Shown in pieces: positions 53,983 through 63,609 of a DNA stretch of 64,000 nucleotides. Both the position numbers and the translations under genes were made by a program. The notes under the pieces are model-generated. The model was not told where the DNA came from, did not search any database, and saw nothing but the letters and a program-made list of their open reading frames with translations. Numbering within the stretch: the first letter of the stretch is position 1; each line of letters starts with the position of its first letter. Source of the DNA: an uncultured Gammaproteobacteria bacterium (GTDB lineage Bacteria; Pseudomonadota; Gammaproteobacteria; Eutrophobiales; Eutrophobiaceae); NCBI GenBank assembly GCA_951812995.1, contig CATOTD010000004.1, positions 1-64,000 of the forward strand. Direction: 5' to 3'.

Positions 53983-54342
53983 ATGATTATGATACATGGC
54001 TATCTAACCGACAGAGACGATCATTGTTTGTTTGCAGAGGTTGCACGCACAACCCGTTTTTCAGAACGACTATGTGGTTTGTTGTTCTCGCCGCGTTTTG
54101 GAAAAAATGCAGCATTACTCATTGAGCCCTGCTCAGCAGTACACACTTTCGGTATGCGCTACGCTGTCGGTATTGTCTTTATAGATCAAGACTGGCGCGT
54201 CATAAAAATAATAAAATCATTGAAGCCATGGCGCATAGCAAGCGCTGACAAGGCCTGTAGCGTGCTTGAGGTCAACGGCGCGGGCCTTGAAAAAATAGAC
54301 CTCACACACGGGCAACAACTAAAGTGGCATTGTCATGAATAA
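53983..54342 (+). CDS. DUF192 family protein
   Basis: This 119-residue protein contains the DUF192 pattern ARTTRFSERLCGLLFSPRFG, AALLIEPCSAVHTFGMRYAV and GIVFIDQDWRVIKIIKSLKP, then LEVNGAGLEKIDLTHGQQL. The family is a small beta-barrel of unknown role, often exported, but no signal peptide is visible here. It overlaps the next gene by 8 bp, suggesting cotranslation with the TPR lipoprotein. Confidence 0.82.
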   Translation: MIMIHGYLTDRDDHCLFAEVARTTRFSERLCGLLFSPRFGKNAALLIEPCSAVHTFGMRYAVGIVFIDQDWRVIKIIKSLKPWRIASADKACSVLEVNGAGLEKIDLTHGQQLKWHCHE

Positions 54343-54796
54343 CCCTATAACGCAAATCATTATTTTAGTCGGGGTTTTTAACCTTACTGCATGTATCGCC
54401 AATAACAACTTGAAGGCAGAAAAACAACCCGAACTTAATCTGCTTCAGATCCGCGAGGCGGCAGATAGGGCCTATAGAGAGGATGATCTTGTTAAAGGTG
54501 AAAAAAACTATGCCATCCTGATTCAGGCATCACCAGAAACTACAGAATACTGGTTCCGACTCGGTAACATTTATGCACGCACCAATAGACCCCGCGCCGC
54601 CATGAACGTATATCGCGAGGCCGTAAAACGCGATCCAACATTTGCCAAGGCCTGGTACAACATGAATATTGTGCAACTCAAGCAAACTGCACGCAGCTTG
54701 AATGCAATGCTTATTCATATTGACAAACAAGACCCACTCTATAACAAAGCCGCTTTGATGCTTGAAACAATAAAAGCGATGATCGACAAAGAATAG
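54335..54796 (+). CDS. TPR-repeat lipoprotein
   Basis: This 153-residue protein has a signal peptide ending in the lipobox LTAC (TQIIILVGVFNLTACIANNN), so it should be acylated at Cys19 or so and anchored in the envelope. Two or more tetratricopeptide units follow: IREAADRAYREDDLVKGEKN, EYWFRLGNIYARTNRPRAAM and AVKRDPTFAKAWYNMNIVQL. Such small TPR lipoproteins act as assembly scaffolds for surface polysaccharide or pilus systems. It overlaps the DUF192 gene upstream by 8 bp; downstream an IS256-B copy begins within 75 bp. Confidence 0.8.
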   Translation: MNNPITQIIILVGVFNLTACIANNNLKAEKQPELNLLQIREAADRAYREDDLVKGEKNYAILIQASPETTEYWFRLGNIYARTNRPRAAMNVYREAVKRDPTFAKAWYNMNIVQLKQTARSLNAMLIHIDKQDPLYNKAALMLETIKAMIDKE

Positions 54797-54870
54797 AACG
54801 TCATCGATGCCTTAAATAAAAATTGAACCATCATTGGTTGAGCGCGGTTGAGTGTGGTCGGTCGGAGTCG

Positions 54871-56254
54871 GAGTTATAACCGAATCTGGTGTCTGAAGAA
54901 ATTTGAAGTATGCGGCGTGCCTTGCTGGAATCGGTTTTGTTTAGAAATCGAAAGTAACAAGAGGAGTACGCCACACATGACAAACAATACTGTGATTGAT
55001 CTGGGTGCACCAGAGGGCATTGATCCACTGACAGAGTGACTCAGATCTGGTGCGAAGCAGTTAATCACCGAAGCTGTCCAGGCAGAGCCAGATGCGTTGA
55101 TGAGGCAGTATGATGATCAAAAAACGGCTGACGGATGCCAGCGCGTTGTCCGCAGTGGCCATCATCCCGAACGAGAGGTGATTACAGGGGTTGGCAAGGT
55201 CAGCGTTGAGGTGCCGAAGATTTGTCGCCGTGAAGGTACGCCAGAGAGCTTTCAATCTTTGCTTGTACCGCCCTACATCCGGCGCACAGCGACCCTGGAT
55301 GCGGCGATTCCCTGGCTTTATTTGAAAGGTGTTTCGAGTGGTCAGATGCAAAGTGCACTGGAAGCGATTGTCGGACTGGAGGCTAAAGGGCTGTCGGCCA
55401 ATGTCGTGGGTCGTTTGAAACGGCAATGGGAAGCTACATACAAGCAATGGTGTACACGTTCCGTGTCTGATGAATGGGTCTATATCTGGACTGATGGCAT
55501 CTACAGTGGTCTTCGAGGTGACGATGGTCGATTGTGTTGCCTGGTCATCATCGGCGTGAACAGTCGCGGTCAGAAGCATTTTATGTCGATTGAAGAGGGT
55601 GTCAGGGAATCGAAACAGCGCTGGCGAGCAGTGTTGTTGTCGTTGCAACAAAGAGGCTTGGGTCAGCCCCAAAGCTGGCCATTGGCGATGGTGCTTTGGG
55701 TTTCTGGGCAGCCCTTGAGGCAGTGTATCCAGAGACTGATGTGCAACGTTGCTGGATGCACAGGACCGGCAATGTGTTGAACTATCTGCCGAAGTCTGTC
55801 CAGGAGAAAGCGAAGCAGGGTCTGCATGACATTTGGATGGCAGAGGGCCGCGTTGACGCAGAGCAGGTGTTCGATGACTTTGAGGAACGTTTCGGCGCAA
55901 AGTGTCCCAAGGCAGTGGCATGCTTATCGAAAGACCGTGATGCGTTGCTGGCATTTTATGACTTTCCAGCAGAGCACTGGAGCCACATCAGGACAACGAA
56001 TGTCACCCCGTCGAGCTTTGCGACAATCCGGCATAGAACACGCCAGGCCAAAGGTTGTGTCACGCCGATTACGATGCTGACTATGGTCTACAAGATGGGA
56101 TTATGCGCAGAAGATTCCTGGCGCAAATTGAGAGGCTTCAGACACCTGGCAAAGGTGATTAAAGGCGTGAAGCTTAAAGATGGAATCGAGGTAACTGAGG
56201 ACGACAAGGTAGCCGCATGATCAACTTGTCAGACACTACTTTTGACGATAACTC
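54871..56254 (+). mobile_element. IS256-family element, IS256-B copy B (defective)
   Basis: The ends GAGTTATAACCGAATCTGG and the inverse of GAGTTATCGTCAAAAGTAG bound the element. The right flank is interior IS256-A sequence (AGAGTCATTGGCAGAACC), while the left flank is chromosomal, so the 5' part of that IS256-A was lost. Confidence 0.9.
54977..56220 (+). pseudogene. IS256-B transposase, copy B
   Basis: It begins MTNNTVIDLGAPEGIDPLTE and is stopped by an opal codon where copy A has a Leu codon (TELLRSGAKQL). It then runs open from about 55040 (LRSGAKQLITEAVQAEPDAL, catalytic region IWTDGIYSGLRGDDGRLCCL with an Asp, VIIGVNSRGQKHFM) until a frameshift near 55690. The C-terminal part continues ALGFWAALEAVYPETDVQRC and ends at 56220. 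The catalytic Glu of NVIESS is replaced (NVTPSS), as in copy A but not copy C. Confidence 0.88.
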
Positions 56255-56563
56255 AGAGTCATTGGCAGAACCTCAACACCCTGTTTGATTACCCGCAGGA
56301 CATGCGCAAGGCAATCTATACCACCAACGCCATTGCATCGTTCAACAGCGTCATCAGGAAAGCCATCAAAAAACGTAAGCTGTTCCCAACCGATGACGCT
56401 ACCAGAAAGGTGATCTATCTGGCCATTCAAGATGCATCAAAGCAGTGGGCTATGTCGATTAAATATTGGAAACCAGCGATGAATCGCTTTATGATCGAAT
56501 TCGAAGACCGACTAAAGGACTTCGTTTAACCAACGGCAGTTACACAGAATTTGGGAAAGGTTC
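56255..56563 (+). pseudogene. IS256-A copy c, 3' end fragment
   Basis: The C-terminal transposase block reads LNTLFDYPQDMRKAIYTTNA, then IASFNSVIRKAIKKRKLFPT, ending FEDRLKDFV at 56529. The catalytic Glu is Ala (NAIAS) as in copy a. The 3' terminal repeat ends at 56563 (GGGAAAGGTTC). IS256-B copy B removed everything upstream. Confidence 0.88.
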
Positions 56564-56579
56564 TACAGTATAATTTATA

Positions 56580-57317
56580 GTGAAACTTTTTGTAAAAAAC
56601 ATACGAGATATTTCATTTGTTCCTAATAGTATATGGATAGTTTTATTTATAAGTCTATCTTTGCAGTGTCTGTGGCACTGGTCCACCAACCGTCTTGAAA
56701 TCCGACCACAGGCACTCTCTGCACCACCAAAAGCTACACTTATAAGACTTGGCAGTCTGGATGATCCTGTTTTTGCAGCAAAATTGGTGATGTTGTGGTT
56801 ACAGGCATTTGATAATCAACCTGGTGTTAGCATCCCCTTAAAGGATCTGGACTATAAGCATGTTGGTCAATGGCTGGATCTAATATTGGCACTCGACTAT
56901 AAAATGCAATATCCATTATTAGCCGCGATTAGGTTTTACGCTGAAGTACCTGATGAAAATAAACAAAGGCAGATGATCCAATACGTCACCAGAAAATTCA
57001 TGGAACATCCAAACCAACGTTGGCCCGCTATGGCACATGCAGTTTATATTGCCAAGTATCGAATTAAAGACCCGCAATTAGCAGTGCAATGTGCAAGGCT
57101 GATCCGTCAATACGCAACGAGTAACAGCGTGCCTTTTTGGGCGAAGCAAATGGAAATTTTTGTACTTGAAGATATGGGCGAGCTGGAGAGTTCAAAAATT
57201 CTGATTGGCGGCCTACTTGATAGCGGTGAATTAAACGATGTTCACCAAAGAAAATTTTTAACACAACGATTATACGAGATCGAAGCGCGTCAAACGACGA
57301 TCACAGACATTGACTAA
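56580..57317 (+). CDS. Hypothetical membrane-anchored protein
   Basis: I do not recognise this 245-residue protein. One N-terminal hydrophobic segment (SIWIVLFISLSLQCLWHW) probably anchors it with the rest outside. The body has helical-repeat character (FAAKLVMLWLQAFDNQPGVS, PLLAAIRFYAEVPDENKQRQ, AMAHAVYIAKYRIKDPQLAV), resembling TPR-like alpha-alpha repeats. The GTG at 56580 lies 17 bp past the IS256-A end and only 12 bp from a TATAAT; no ribosome binding site is visible, so the native 5' region may have been replaced by the IS. A prepilin-like gene follows. Confidence 0.6.
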   Translation: MKLFVKNIRDISFVPNSIWIVLFISLSLQCLWHWSTNRLEIRPQALSAPPKATLIRLGSLDDPVFAAKLVMLWLQAFDNQPGVSIPLKDLDYKHVGQWLDLILALDYKMQYPLLAAIRFYAEVPDENKQRQMIQYVTRKFMEHPNQRWPAMAHAVYIAKYRIKDPQLAVQCARLIRQYATSNSVPFWAKQMEIFVLEDMGELESSKILIGGLLDSGELNDVHQRKFLTQRLYEIEARQTTITDID

Positions 57318-57443
57318 TAATCCGTCAATAATCTGATAAATTACTATCAGTTGTCCTGTTTATACTATATTGTTGAAAAGTCGCATTATGTGGTACGTCG
57401 CTGTGCTTCATAATACAAAACAGCGTAAAGGGGGGAGGATTTT

Positions 57444-58211
57444 ATGAATAAACAAAAAGGATTTACCTTGGTTGAAATAACCATCGTACTGGTAATCATA
57501 GGTCTGTTGCTAGGTGCTATTCTCAAGGGTCAGGAGTTAATCAATAGTGCGCGGGTGCGCAATCTGGCCGATCAAAATTCAGGTATTCAGGCCGCCTATT
57601 ATGGGTTTGTTAATCGCTATCGTAAGGTGCCAGGGGACTGGTTGTCTACGAGTGCTTCACAAGCTCTGGGGGTCACGGTTAATCTGCCAACCGCATTAGC
57701 TACCACGGATAATAACCAACTTGATAATACAGTCATGGAAGCTGCCGCAGTGTGGGAACAACTGGCCAAGGCACAATTTTTGGCTGGCTTTACCCCGGCT
57801 ACGAGTGCGCCTGCCAATGAACAGGCTTATGTGTCGGCGCAAGTTGGCCCCATCAACGCCTTTAATGGCGCGCTGATCCTGACACGCAATGCAGGCTATA
57901 CGGGGACAAGCCCTGCGGTCCGTTTGAATCTGCATATGGGGCGCAATGTTCCGGTCAGTATTGCTCGGGAGCTGGATGCTAAAATAGATGATGGCTTGCC
58001 GAATACGGGGATATTACGGCTGTCAAACGCTGCACTTGTCGCGGGCGGGGGAGTCGCTTTCGATGCTGTAGAATTTAAAGCAAAATTTGCTACTTGCTCT
58101 ACACCTAATACAGCAAAGGCCCCCGGTAATACAGGCGGGAATAAGGCAACAACGGATATCTATGATATTTTTGATGATGCACGAGATTGTGGACAGGTAT
58201 TTTTATATTAA
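57444..58211 (+). CDS. Prepilin-type protein (type IV pilin/pseudopilin-like)
   Basis: The N-terminus MNKQKGFTLVEITIVLVIIG is a class III signal: short basic leader, cleavage between Gly6 and Phe7, Glu at position +5 and a hydrophobic helix continuing LLLGAILKGQELINSARVRN. The remaining roughly 220 residues form a globular domain of unusual length for a pilin (VNRYRKVPGDWLSTSASQAL …). Cys near the C-terminus (FATCSTPN and ARDCGQVFLY) could form the usual disulfide-bounded loop. GGGGGGAGG lies 8 bp upstream. It needs a prepilin peptidase and assembly machine not present in the window. Confidence 0.85.
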   Translation: MNKQKGFTLVEITIVLVIIGLLLGAILKGQELINSARVRNLADQNSGIQAAYYGFVNRYRKVPGDWLSTSASQALGVTVNLPTALATTDNNQLDNTVMEAAAVWEQLAKAQFLAGFTPATSAPANEQAYVSAQVGPINAFNGALILTRNAGYTGTSPAVRLNLHMGRNVPVSIARELDAKIDDGLPNTGILRLSNAALVAGGGVAFDAVEFKAKFATCSTPNTAKAPGNTGGNKATTDIYDIFDDARDCGQVFLY

Positions 58212-58234
58212 TCTCTATTTAGTTTGGTTTAAAT

Positions 58235-58260
58235 AATGCCCGCATTAGGCGGGCATTTTT
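58235..58260 (+). terminator. Terminator after the prepilin gene
   Basis: AATGCCCGC/GCGGGCATT (58235-58243 with 58249-58257) with a 5-nt loop leads into TTT. Confidence 0.85.
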
Positions 58261-58348
58261 GTATACAGGGTATACTGGTATAAGACAGGCCACTGTATTT
58301 CTGTTACTCGCGGCAGTCGCAGCTTATGGTGCGGTGCATATAATATGA
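58259..58348 (+). CDS. Possible 29-residue hydrophobic peptide
   Basis: A short frame from a TTG at 58259 ends with TGA overlapping the ATG of the ABC gene (ATGA at 58345-58348). Its C-terminal half, ATVFLLLAAVAAYGAVHII, looks like one membrane span. The start is uncertain, lying at the tail of the terminator, so this could instead be the end of a longer gene lost upstream, or chance. Confidence 0.25.
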   Translation: MYTGYTGIRQATVFLLLAAVAAYGAVHII

Positions 58349-59070
58349 CTGAAATCGCACTTAAAATTGAACAATTAAATCAGGGTTATGGCAATCATGC
58401 TGTTCTAGTCGATATCAATTTATCTATAAATAGAGGTGAATATATTGGTTTGGTGGGTATGAATGGCGCGGGTAAAACAACGTTAATAAAATCGGTATTG
58501 GATTTTATTTCAATCAGAACCGGCAAGATTGAAATCTTTGGACAATCGCATCGCCAAACATCATCACGACAAGCCTTGTCATTTCTTCCGGAAAAATTTT
58601 TACCGCCGTATTATTTAACGGGCAAAGATTTTCTATCCTGCATGGCTGAACTCAACCAGGTCAAGTTAAAAAACGCTACTATAGAATATCTGTTCGATCT
58701 ATTGGATATAGATATTTTGGCATTAAACAAACCTGTTAGACACTATTCAAAAGGAATGGCGCAAAAATTTGGATTGGCATCTTGCTTTTTGAGTCAGCGT
58801 CCACTGTTATTGTTTGACGAACCGATGAGTGGGTTGGATCCAAAGGCGCGCGCCTATTTGAAACGGCATCTGATCGGTTTGAAAGAGACCCACAAAACGC
58901 TTTTTTTTAGTACGCATCTTTTGGCAGATGTGGAGAGCATTTGTGATCGTATCGTCGTTTTACACAATGGCAGGATTTGTTTTAATGGTTCACCATCTAC
59001 ATGTTGTGCGAAATACCGAGCTGATAATCTTGAATACGCCTATCTAAAATGTATTGACGCTGATGCTTAA
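58345..59070 (+). CDS. ABC transporter ATP-binding protein
   Basis: This 241-residue ATPase has Walker A GMNGAGKT (38-45), the Q-loop region FLPEKFLPPYYLTGKDF, the signature YSKGMAQK in place of LSGGQ near residue 135, Walker B LLLFDEP, the D-loop MSGLDPKA and the switch His in FFSTHLLADVESICD. This type usually pairs with an ABC-2 permease for export or gliding functions; no permease gene is in the window, so its partner may lie elsewhere or be lost. The promoter may be the -10-like TAAT region at the end of the previous gap, but none is clear. Confidence 0.9.
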   Translation: MTEIALKIEQLNQGYGNHAVLVDINLSINRGEYIGLVGMNGAGKTTLIKSVLDFISIRTGKIEIFGQSHRQTSSRQALSFLPEKFLPPYYLTGKDFLSCMAELNQVKLKNATIEYLFDLLDIDILALNKPVRHYSKGMAQKFGLASCFLSQRPLLLFDEPMSGLDPKARAYLKRHLIGLKETHKTLFFSTHLLADVESICDRIVVLHNGRICFNGSPSTCCAKYRADNLEYAYLKCIDADA

Positions 59071-59137
59071 AGCGTGAACGCTTCAATATAAAAAGTTTGC
59101 TTGTACTTACCCCGTTGCCTGCTCACCAAAATATATA

Positions 59138-59569
59138 ATGCGCGTTAATTATTTATCAGCGGCCAAGCAAACTTTATTAGTATTACTTTTATCGGTAACG
59201 ACCGTTGTTGAAGCAAGAATGTATCAATGGACCGACCCCGATGTAAAAACCACGCAATTATCTGGTACGCCGCCGGCCTGGTATCGAAGCGTTGCCCGCG
59301 GACCACGGGTTTTTGTATTTGCTAAAGGCCGACTTATTGATGATACAGCGATTGAGGTTACAGAGGAGACACGCCAGCGTATGCGGCAGCAAGCGTTTGC
59401 CTTAGTTAAGAAAGACCGCCAAAAAGCACAAGAAAAAATGGCGCAAGCGAAAAAATTGCAGCAGAAATACGAAAAAGAAAAACTGGATAAGCCTGAATCT
59501 AATAGCGAGGCACATGAAATTACAACCGATTCCACAGAAAATAAACGTGATGAAAAAGATGAATTGTGA
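59138..59569 (+). CDS. Small exported protein (DUF4124-like)
   Basis: This 143-residue protein has an N-terminal signal peptide (AAKQTLLVLLLSVTTVVEA, cleavage after VEA). A short domain follows: RMYQWTDPDVKTTQLSGTPP, with the Y-x-W-x-D pattern of DUF4124, and RGPRVFVFAKGRLIDDTAIE. The C-terminal half is a charged coiled-coil-like stretch rich in Lys, Gln and Glu (ALVKKDRQKAQEKMAQAKKL QQKYEKEK). It is likely periplasmic. It is the last chromosomal gene before the third IS pile. Confidence 0.7.
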   Translation: MRVNYLSAAKQTLLVLLLSVTTVVEARMYQWTDPDVKTTQLSGTPPAWYRSVARGPRVFVFAKGRLIDDTAIEVTEETRQRMRQQAFALVKKDRQKAQEKMAQAKKLQQKYEKEKLDKPESNSEAHEITTDSTENKRDEKDEL

Positions 59570-59591
59570 CCTTTGCACTATAGCGATATTT

Positions 59592-59671
59592 GCCCGACCC
59601 GACTCTACCCTAACAAACTCCGACCCACTCCAACCCGGCCCACGCCCAGCCTGGCCCAACTCAGCCCAATC
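59592..59671. repeat. C-rich degenerate pentamer tract, copy 2
   Basis: CCC groups recur about every five bases (CCCGA, CCCGA, CCCTA, ACCCA, ACCCG, CCCAA, CCCAA), giving a G-rich complement able to form G-quadruplexes. About 40 bp further on lies TCACGGTTTAATGCCGCACG, the same sequence that precedes the other IS3-type OrfA. The tract has the opposite orientation relative to that OrfA compared with 16540-16600. Confidence 0.6.
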
Positions 59672-59771
59672 AAGGTCGAAACAAGTTGACCAGCTCGAAA
59701 AGCAGGTTGGACCTGTCACGGTTTAATGCCGCACGAAATAGAGTATAACGTGCAGTAAAGGAGATAGAATT

Positions 59772-60080
59772 ATGGGTACAATAAGAACAGTAAGGACGGA
59801 CGCGTTTCGTCAGGATGCGGTACGCATTGCTTTGACAAGCGGTTTATCGCGTCGTCAGGTTGCGGAAGATTTGGGTGTTGGGCTGTCGCGCTTAAGCAAA
59901 TGGATAGTCACATACCGTGAGAGTGAAGTTGATTTGGATACAGATCGGAGCCTTGCGCTTGAGAAGGCTCGGCATCTGCGTGAGTATCGGATACTTAGGG
60001 AGGAGAGGGAGATATTAAAAAAAGGGAATTATATACTTAAATACGCAATATATTTGTTAAAAAAGAATAGATGCTTATAA
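59772..60080 (+). pseudogene. IS3-type OrfA remnant, copy 2
   Basis: MGTIRTVRTDAFRQDAVRIA and RRQVAEDLGVGLSRLSKWIV give the helix-turn-helix part. It continues REYRILREEREILKKG before the frame changes to a low-complexity tail (NYILKYAIYLLKKNRCL), while family members end differently. It is 102 residues long, and no OrfB follows because IS256-A copy d starts at 60091. Confidence 0.75.
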
Positions 60081-60090
60081 AAATTTTATA

Positions 60091-60553
60091 GATAGTCCCA
60101 AAAACTATGTAACTGCTTATCATTGATTATTACCCTGAAGGGGCTGAGGATAAGCACATGCAACCCGAAGCAATCAAATCACTGGCACGTGAAACTGCCA
60201 GGGGCATCAAAACCGAAGAAGACCTGTATACGTTCCGTCAGGCATTGACCAGGGTAAGCATTGAGGCGGCACTGAATGCCGAGCTCGATGGCTATGCCAG
60301 ACATGAGTAGGCAGGAAAATCCAATAACCGCAATGGTCGCAGTCATAAAATGCTACGCACTGAAGAGGGCGCATTCGAGCTGGAAACACCCCGCGACAGA
60401 GAGGGTAGCTTGGCGCCAGCACTGGTCAAGCAGCACCCATCTCGCTACACCGGTATGGATGACAAGATTCTTAGTCTCTATGCCAAAGGCAATACCACCT
60501 GTGACATTGTCGCGCTGTTTCAGGAAATGTAGGGCGTGGAGGTCTCAACCAGC
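60091..60553 (+). pseudogene. IS256-A copy d, 5' part
   Basis: The 5' terminal repeat GATAGTCCCAAAAACTATG begins at 60091 and the gene at 60158 (MQPEAIKSLARETARGIKTE). It carries the same amber codon after YARHE as copy b and the same amber after FQEM as copies a and b. It breaks off at 60553 where IS256-C begins. Between the two stops it reads MLRTEEGAFELETPRDREGS without damage. Confidence 0.88.
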
Positions 60554-61921
60554 GGTAGTGTCAATAATCTTTCGCACTTTCTGATTTGGCTTTCCCTTAA
60601 ATCTGGTTGTTACGCGATCTGAAAGTCCTTTTCTTTATCCATCTCTTGGAGCAAATCCATGTTCAGATATTTCCGCGTTCCCCACTAGCTCCCCGCGATG
60701 TGTCTAAGCCTTGCCGCACAAAGCATCAACGCCGAGTTGCCATCCGGGAATGCTCCCACTACTCGTGTTCGCCGCCTGATTTCTCGGATGATCCTCTCCA
60801 AAGGATTGTTAGTCCGAATGCGAATCCAGTGCTCTGCCAGAAACCGATAATACGTCAGGGTCTCTTCCATGCACTACCCAGCCAATCCGCTACACTCGAT
60901 AACTTCATGTCCCTGAGTTTCTTCTCGACCTCCGTGGCCTTATGCCTGGCAGATTCCAGATATTCAGATGCATGGATAGCCTGCAACATGCGAGAGACTT
61001 CTTTGACACGACCACGAGGCATATGACTGAAGACGTTGCGGTAGAAGTGCACAATACAACGCTGCCAGCCAGCTTAGGGGTAGAAGTCACCTATTGACTC
61101 CTGGCGCCCAAGACAGGCATCACTGAGCACCAACCTGATGCCCTTGAGACCGCGTGCCTGCAAATGACGCAGGCATCCTGACCATCCCACCTTATCCTCC
61201 TTAGTACCTTCAACAATCCCTAGAATGCGGCGGTAGCCATCGTCCCCAACACCTATGGCGACTAGAACAGAAACGTTCTTCACTGCACCGCCCCAACTGC
61301 GTTTGAGCACAACACCGTCCAGGTATACATAAGGGAAATCACTCCCTATGGGGCGATTACGCCACTCTTCAATCTGCCCATAGATACGCTGGTTGAGCTT
61401 TGAAATAGTCCCTAAGCTGACACGGGTACCCCACAATGCTGCGGTGACATCCTCCACCCGTCAGACCGATACGCCAGCCAGATACATCTCAATCAGAGCC
61501 TCTTCAATTGACGCTACACGGTGCCGATAGCGCTCTATGATCGCCATCTCAAAGGTCTGCTTGCGTAGCTTCGGCATCTTTAACTCAAGCTCTCCAGCCC
61601 TTGTGTGGCACTTCCTGGTGTAGCTACCAGACCGGTCGTCTTTGCGCGTCTCAGTGCGTGCATATCGATCAGCACCCACCAGCGCATCAGCCTCAGCGTC
61701 CAGAATCTGGTTGCGGGTGTCTTCCACAGTCTTCAGTACCACTTTGTTGAGATGGCCATGCAGTTCCTGTTCATCAATAGGGACTACGTTGTTCAAGTGC
61801 TTGCTTGTATCATCGCTCATGGCGACTCTTCTCCTGGTCAAATAAATGGTTATGTCACTTTTTATTTAACCAGATAAAGGGAACCGCCTCTTCAAATTTG
61901 CGAAAGATAATTTACGTTATC
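60554..61921 (-). mobile_element. IS256-family element, IS256-C (defective)
   Basis: The terminal repeats GGTAGTGTCAATAATCTTTC (left) and GATAACGTAAATTATCTTTC (right, reversed) agree over the inner ATCTTTCGCA. It is inserted between IS256-A copy d and IS256-B copy C. The transposase starts at 61820. Confidence 0.88.
60685..61820 (-). pseudogene. IS256-C transposase with several breaks
   Basis: MSDDTSKHLNNVVPIDEQEL begins the gene. It shows RSGSYTRKCHTRAGELELKM, then a stop after LAGVSV, then YVYLDGVVLKRSWGGAVKNV with the first catalytic Asp, then LKGIRLVLSDACLGRQESIG with the second. A stop follows DFYP, a frame break follows WLGSAWKRP, and the last block is WIRIRTNNPLERIIREIRRR with the catalytic Glu intact. 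It is dead but has all three catalytic residues. Confidence 0.88.
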
Positions 61922-63077
61922 CTCGGCGTTGATGACGCAGTATGATGATCAAAAAACGGCTGACGGACGCCAGCACGTTGTCCGTAGCGGTCATCATCCA
62001 GAACGAGAGAGCATCATCGGGGTTGGTAAGGTCAGCGTCGAGGTGCCCAATATCCGTAGCCGTGAGGGTGAGTCGGCGAGCTTTCAATCTTTGCTTGTAC
62101 CGCCCTACATCCGGCGCACAGCGACCCTGGATGCGGCGATTCCCTGGCTTTATTTGAAAGGTGTTTCGAGTGGTCAGATGCAAAGTGCACTGGAAGCGAT
62201 TGTCGGACTGGAGGCTAAAGGGCTGTCGGCCAATGTCGTGGGTTGTTTGAAACGGCAATGGGAAGCTACATACAAGCAATGGTGTACACGTTCCGTGTCT
62301 GATGAATGGGTCTATATCTGGGCTGATGGCATCTACAGTGGTCTTCGAGGTGACGATGGTTGATTGTGTTGCCTGGTCATCATCGGCGTGAACAGTCGCG
62401 GTCAGAAGCATTTTATGTCGATTGAATAGGGTGTCAGGGAATCGAAACAGCGCTGGCGAGCAGTGTTGTTGTCGTTGAAACAAAGAGGCTTGGGTCAGCC
62501 CCAAAGCTGTCTATTGACGATGGTGCTTTGGGTTTCTGGGGAGCATTGGAAGAAGTCTATCCTGAGACAACAGCACAACGCTACTGGATGCATAAGACCG
62601 GTAATGTACTGAACTATCTGCCGAAGTCTGTCCAGGAGAAAGCGAAACAAGGGCTACATGACATTTGGATGGCAGAGGGGCGCACTGATGCAGAGAAGGC
62701 ATTTGAGGAACGTTTTGGGGCGAAGTATCCGAAGGCGGTGGCATGCTTATCGAAAGACCGTGATGCGTTGCTGGCATTTTATGACTTTCCAGCAGAGCAC
62801 TGGACGCACATCAGGACAACGAATGTCATTGAGTCGAGTTTTGCCACAATCCGGCACAGGACACGGCAAGCGAAAGGTTGTATCACACGAATAACGATGC
62901 TGACGATGATCTACAAGATGGGATTATGCGCAGAAGATTCCTGGCGCAAACTGCGAGGCTTCAGACACCTGGCCAAGGTGATTGGAGGCGTGAAGCTTAA
63001 AGATGGAATCGAAGTAACTGAGAACGACAAGGCAACCGCATGATTAACTTGTCAGACACTACTTTTGACAATAGCTC
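61922..63077 (+). pseudogene. IS256-B copy C (5' truncated)
   Basis: The 5' end is cut off by IS256-C. The gene reads from 61929 (MMTQYDDQKTADGRQHVVRS) to 63043 with an opal after GDDG, an amber after FMSIE and a frame change near 62510. Unlike copies A and B it retains the catalytic Glu (NVIESSFATIRHRT). It shares the opal and the amber with copy A but not with copy B, so the three copies are mosaics. The 3' terminal repeat ends at 63077. Confidence 0.88.
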
Positions 63078-63537
63078 GACTCGGTGACCGGCTTTGCAAA
63101 AACGCCTAAGTTTCTTGCTGTCCAGGTGCAACAGTGAACCTGGATAAGACCGCTCATAGCGATTATTGGGTTTAGCGGGTGCAAGCGCGGAGCGTTTGTT
63201 TAGACCGAGTCGTCTGCGGTGCGAAGACATTGTGGCGGGGTCGAGCCGACATTCCTGGCAATCTGGCCCATGGTCCAGCGGTGCTTACGTAGCAAAGAGA
63301 TGCGGCGGACTTGCCTATCTGTCAGTGCTCTGGGATGGCGGCTGACTGGCCGAGAACCACTATCTTCCAGGCCTGCCAGACCTTCCTTCTCAAATCGATT
63401 GTTCCACTTCAATACAGTGTGAGTTGACGTATGAAACTCTTGCGCCACCTGGGTCGCTGAAAAACCAGGTTGTTGGGCTCATCTGACCATACTCAGTCAA
63501 CCTTCCGGTGTCAATGGGGCATGCTTGTGTACGTTCA
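63078..63537 (-). pseudogene. IS481-family transposase N-terminal remnant
   Basis: It begins at 63537 (MNVHKHAPLTPEG) and is stopped at once, then reads VAQEFHTSTHTVLKWNNRFE and RALTDRQVRRISLLRKHRWT, the paired helix-turn-helix part of IS481 transposases, then in another frame MSSHRRRLGLNKRSALAPAK and YPGSLLHLDSKKLRRF, where the first catalytic Asp (HLD) is present. Nothing of the later catalytic core remains. IS256-B copy C ends directly beside it. Confidence 0.75.
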
Positions 63538-63609
63538 TGCGGGTTTCTGTTGACCCTATTGGTTTGGTCACTTATATAATCTCTCACATGGCTCGCATGA
63601 ATAACCTAT

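Noticed and set aside
55061..55954. A 297-codon open frame on the minus strand
   Set aside because: It is antisense to the IS256-B transposase, and related antisense frames appear opposite the other IS256-B copies; its composition is a shadow of the real gene.
59514..59726. A 70-codon frame through the C-rich tract
   Set aside because: It is only open because the tract lacks stops; low complexity, no start signal, no family resemblance.
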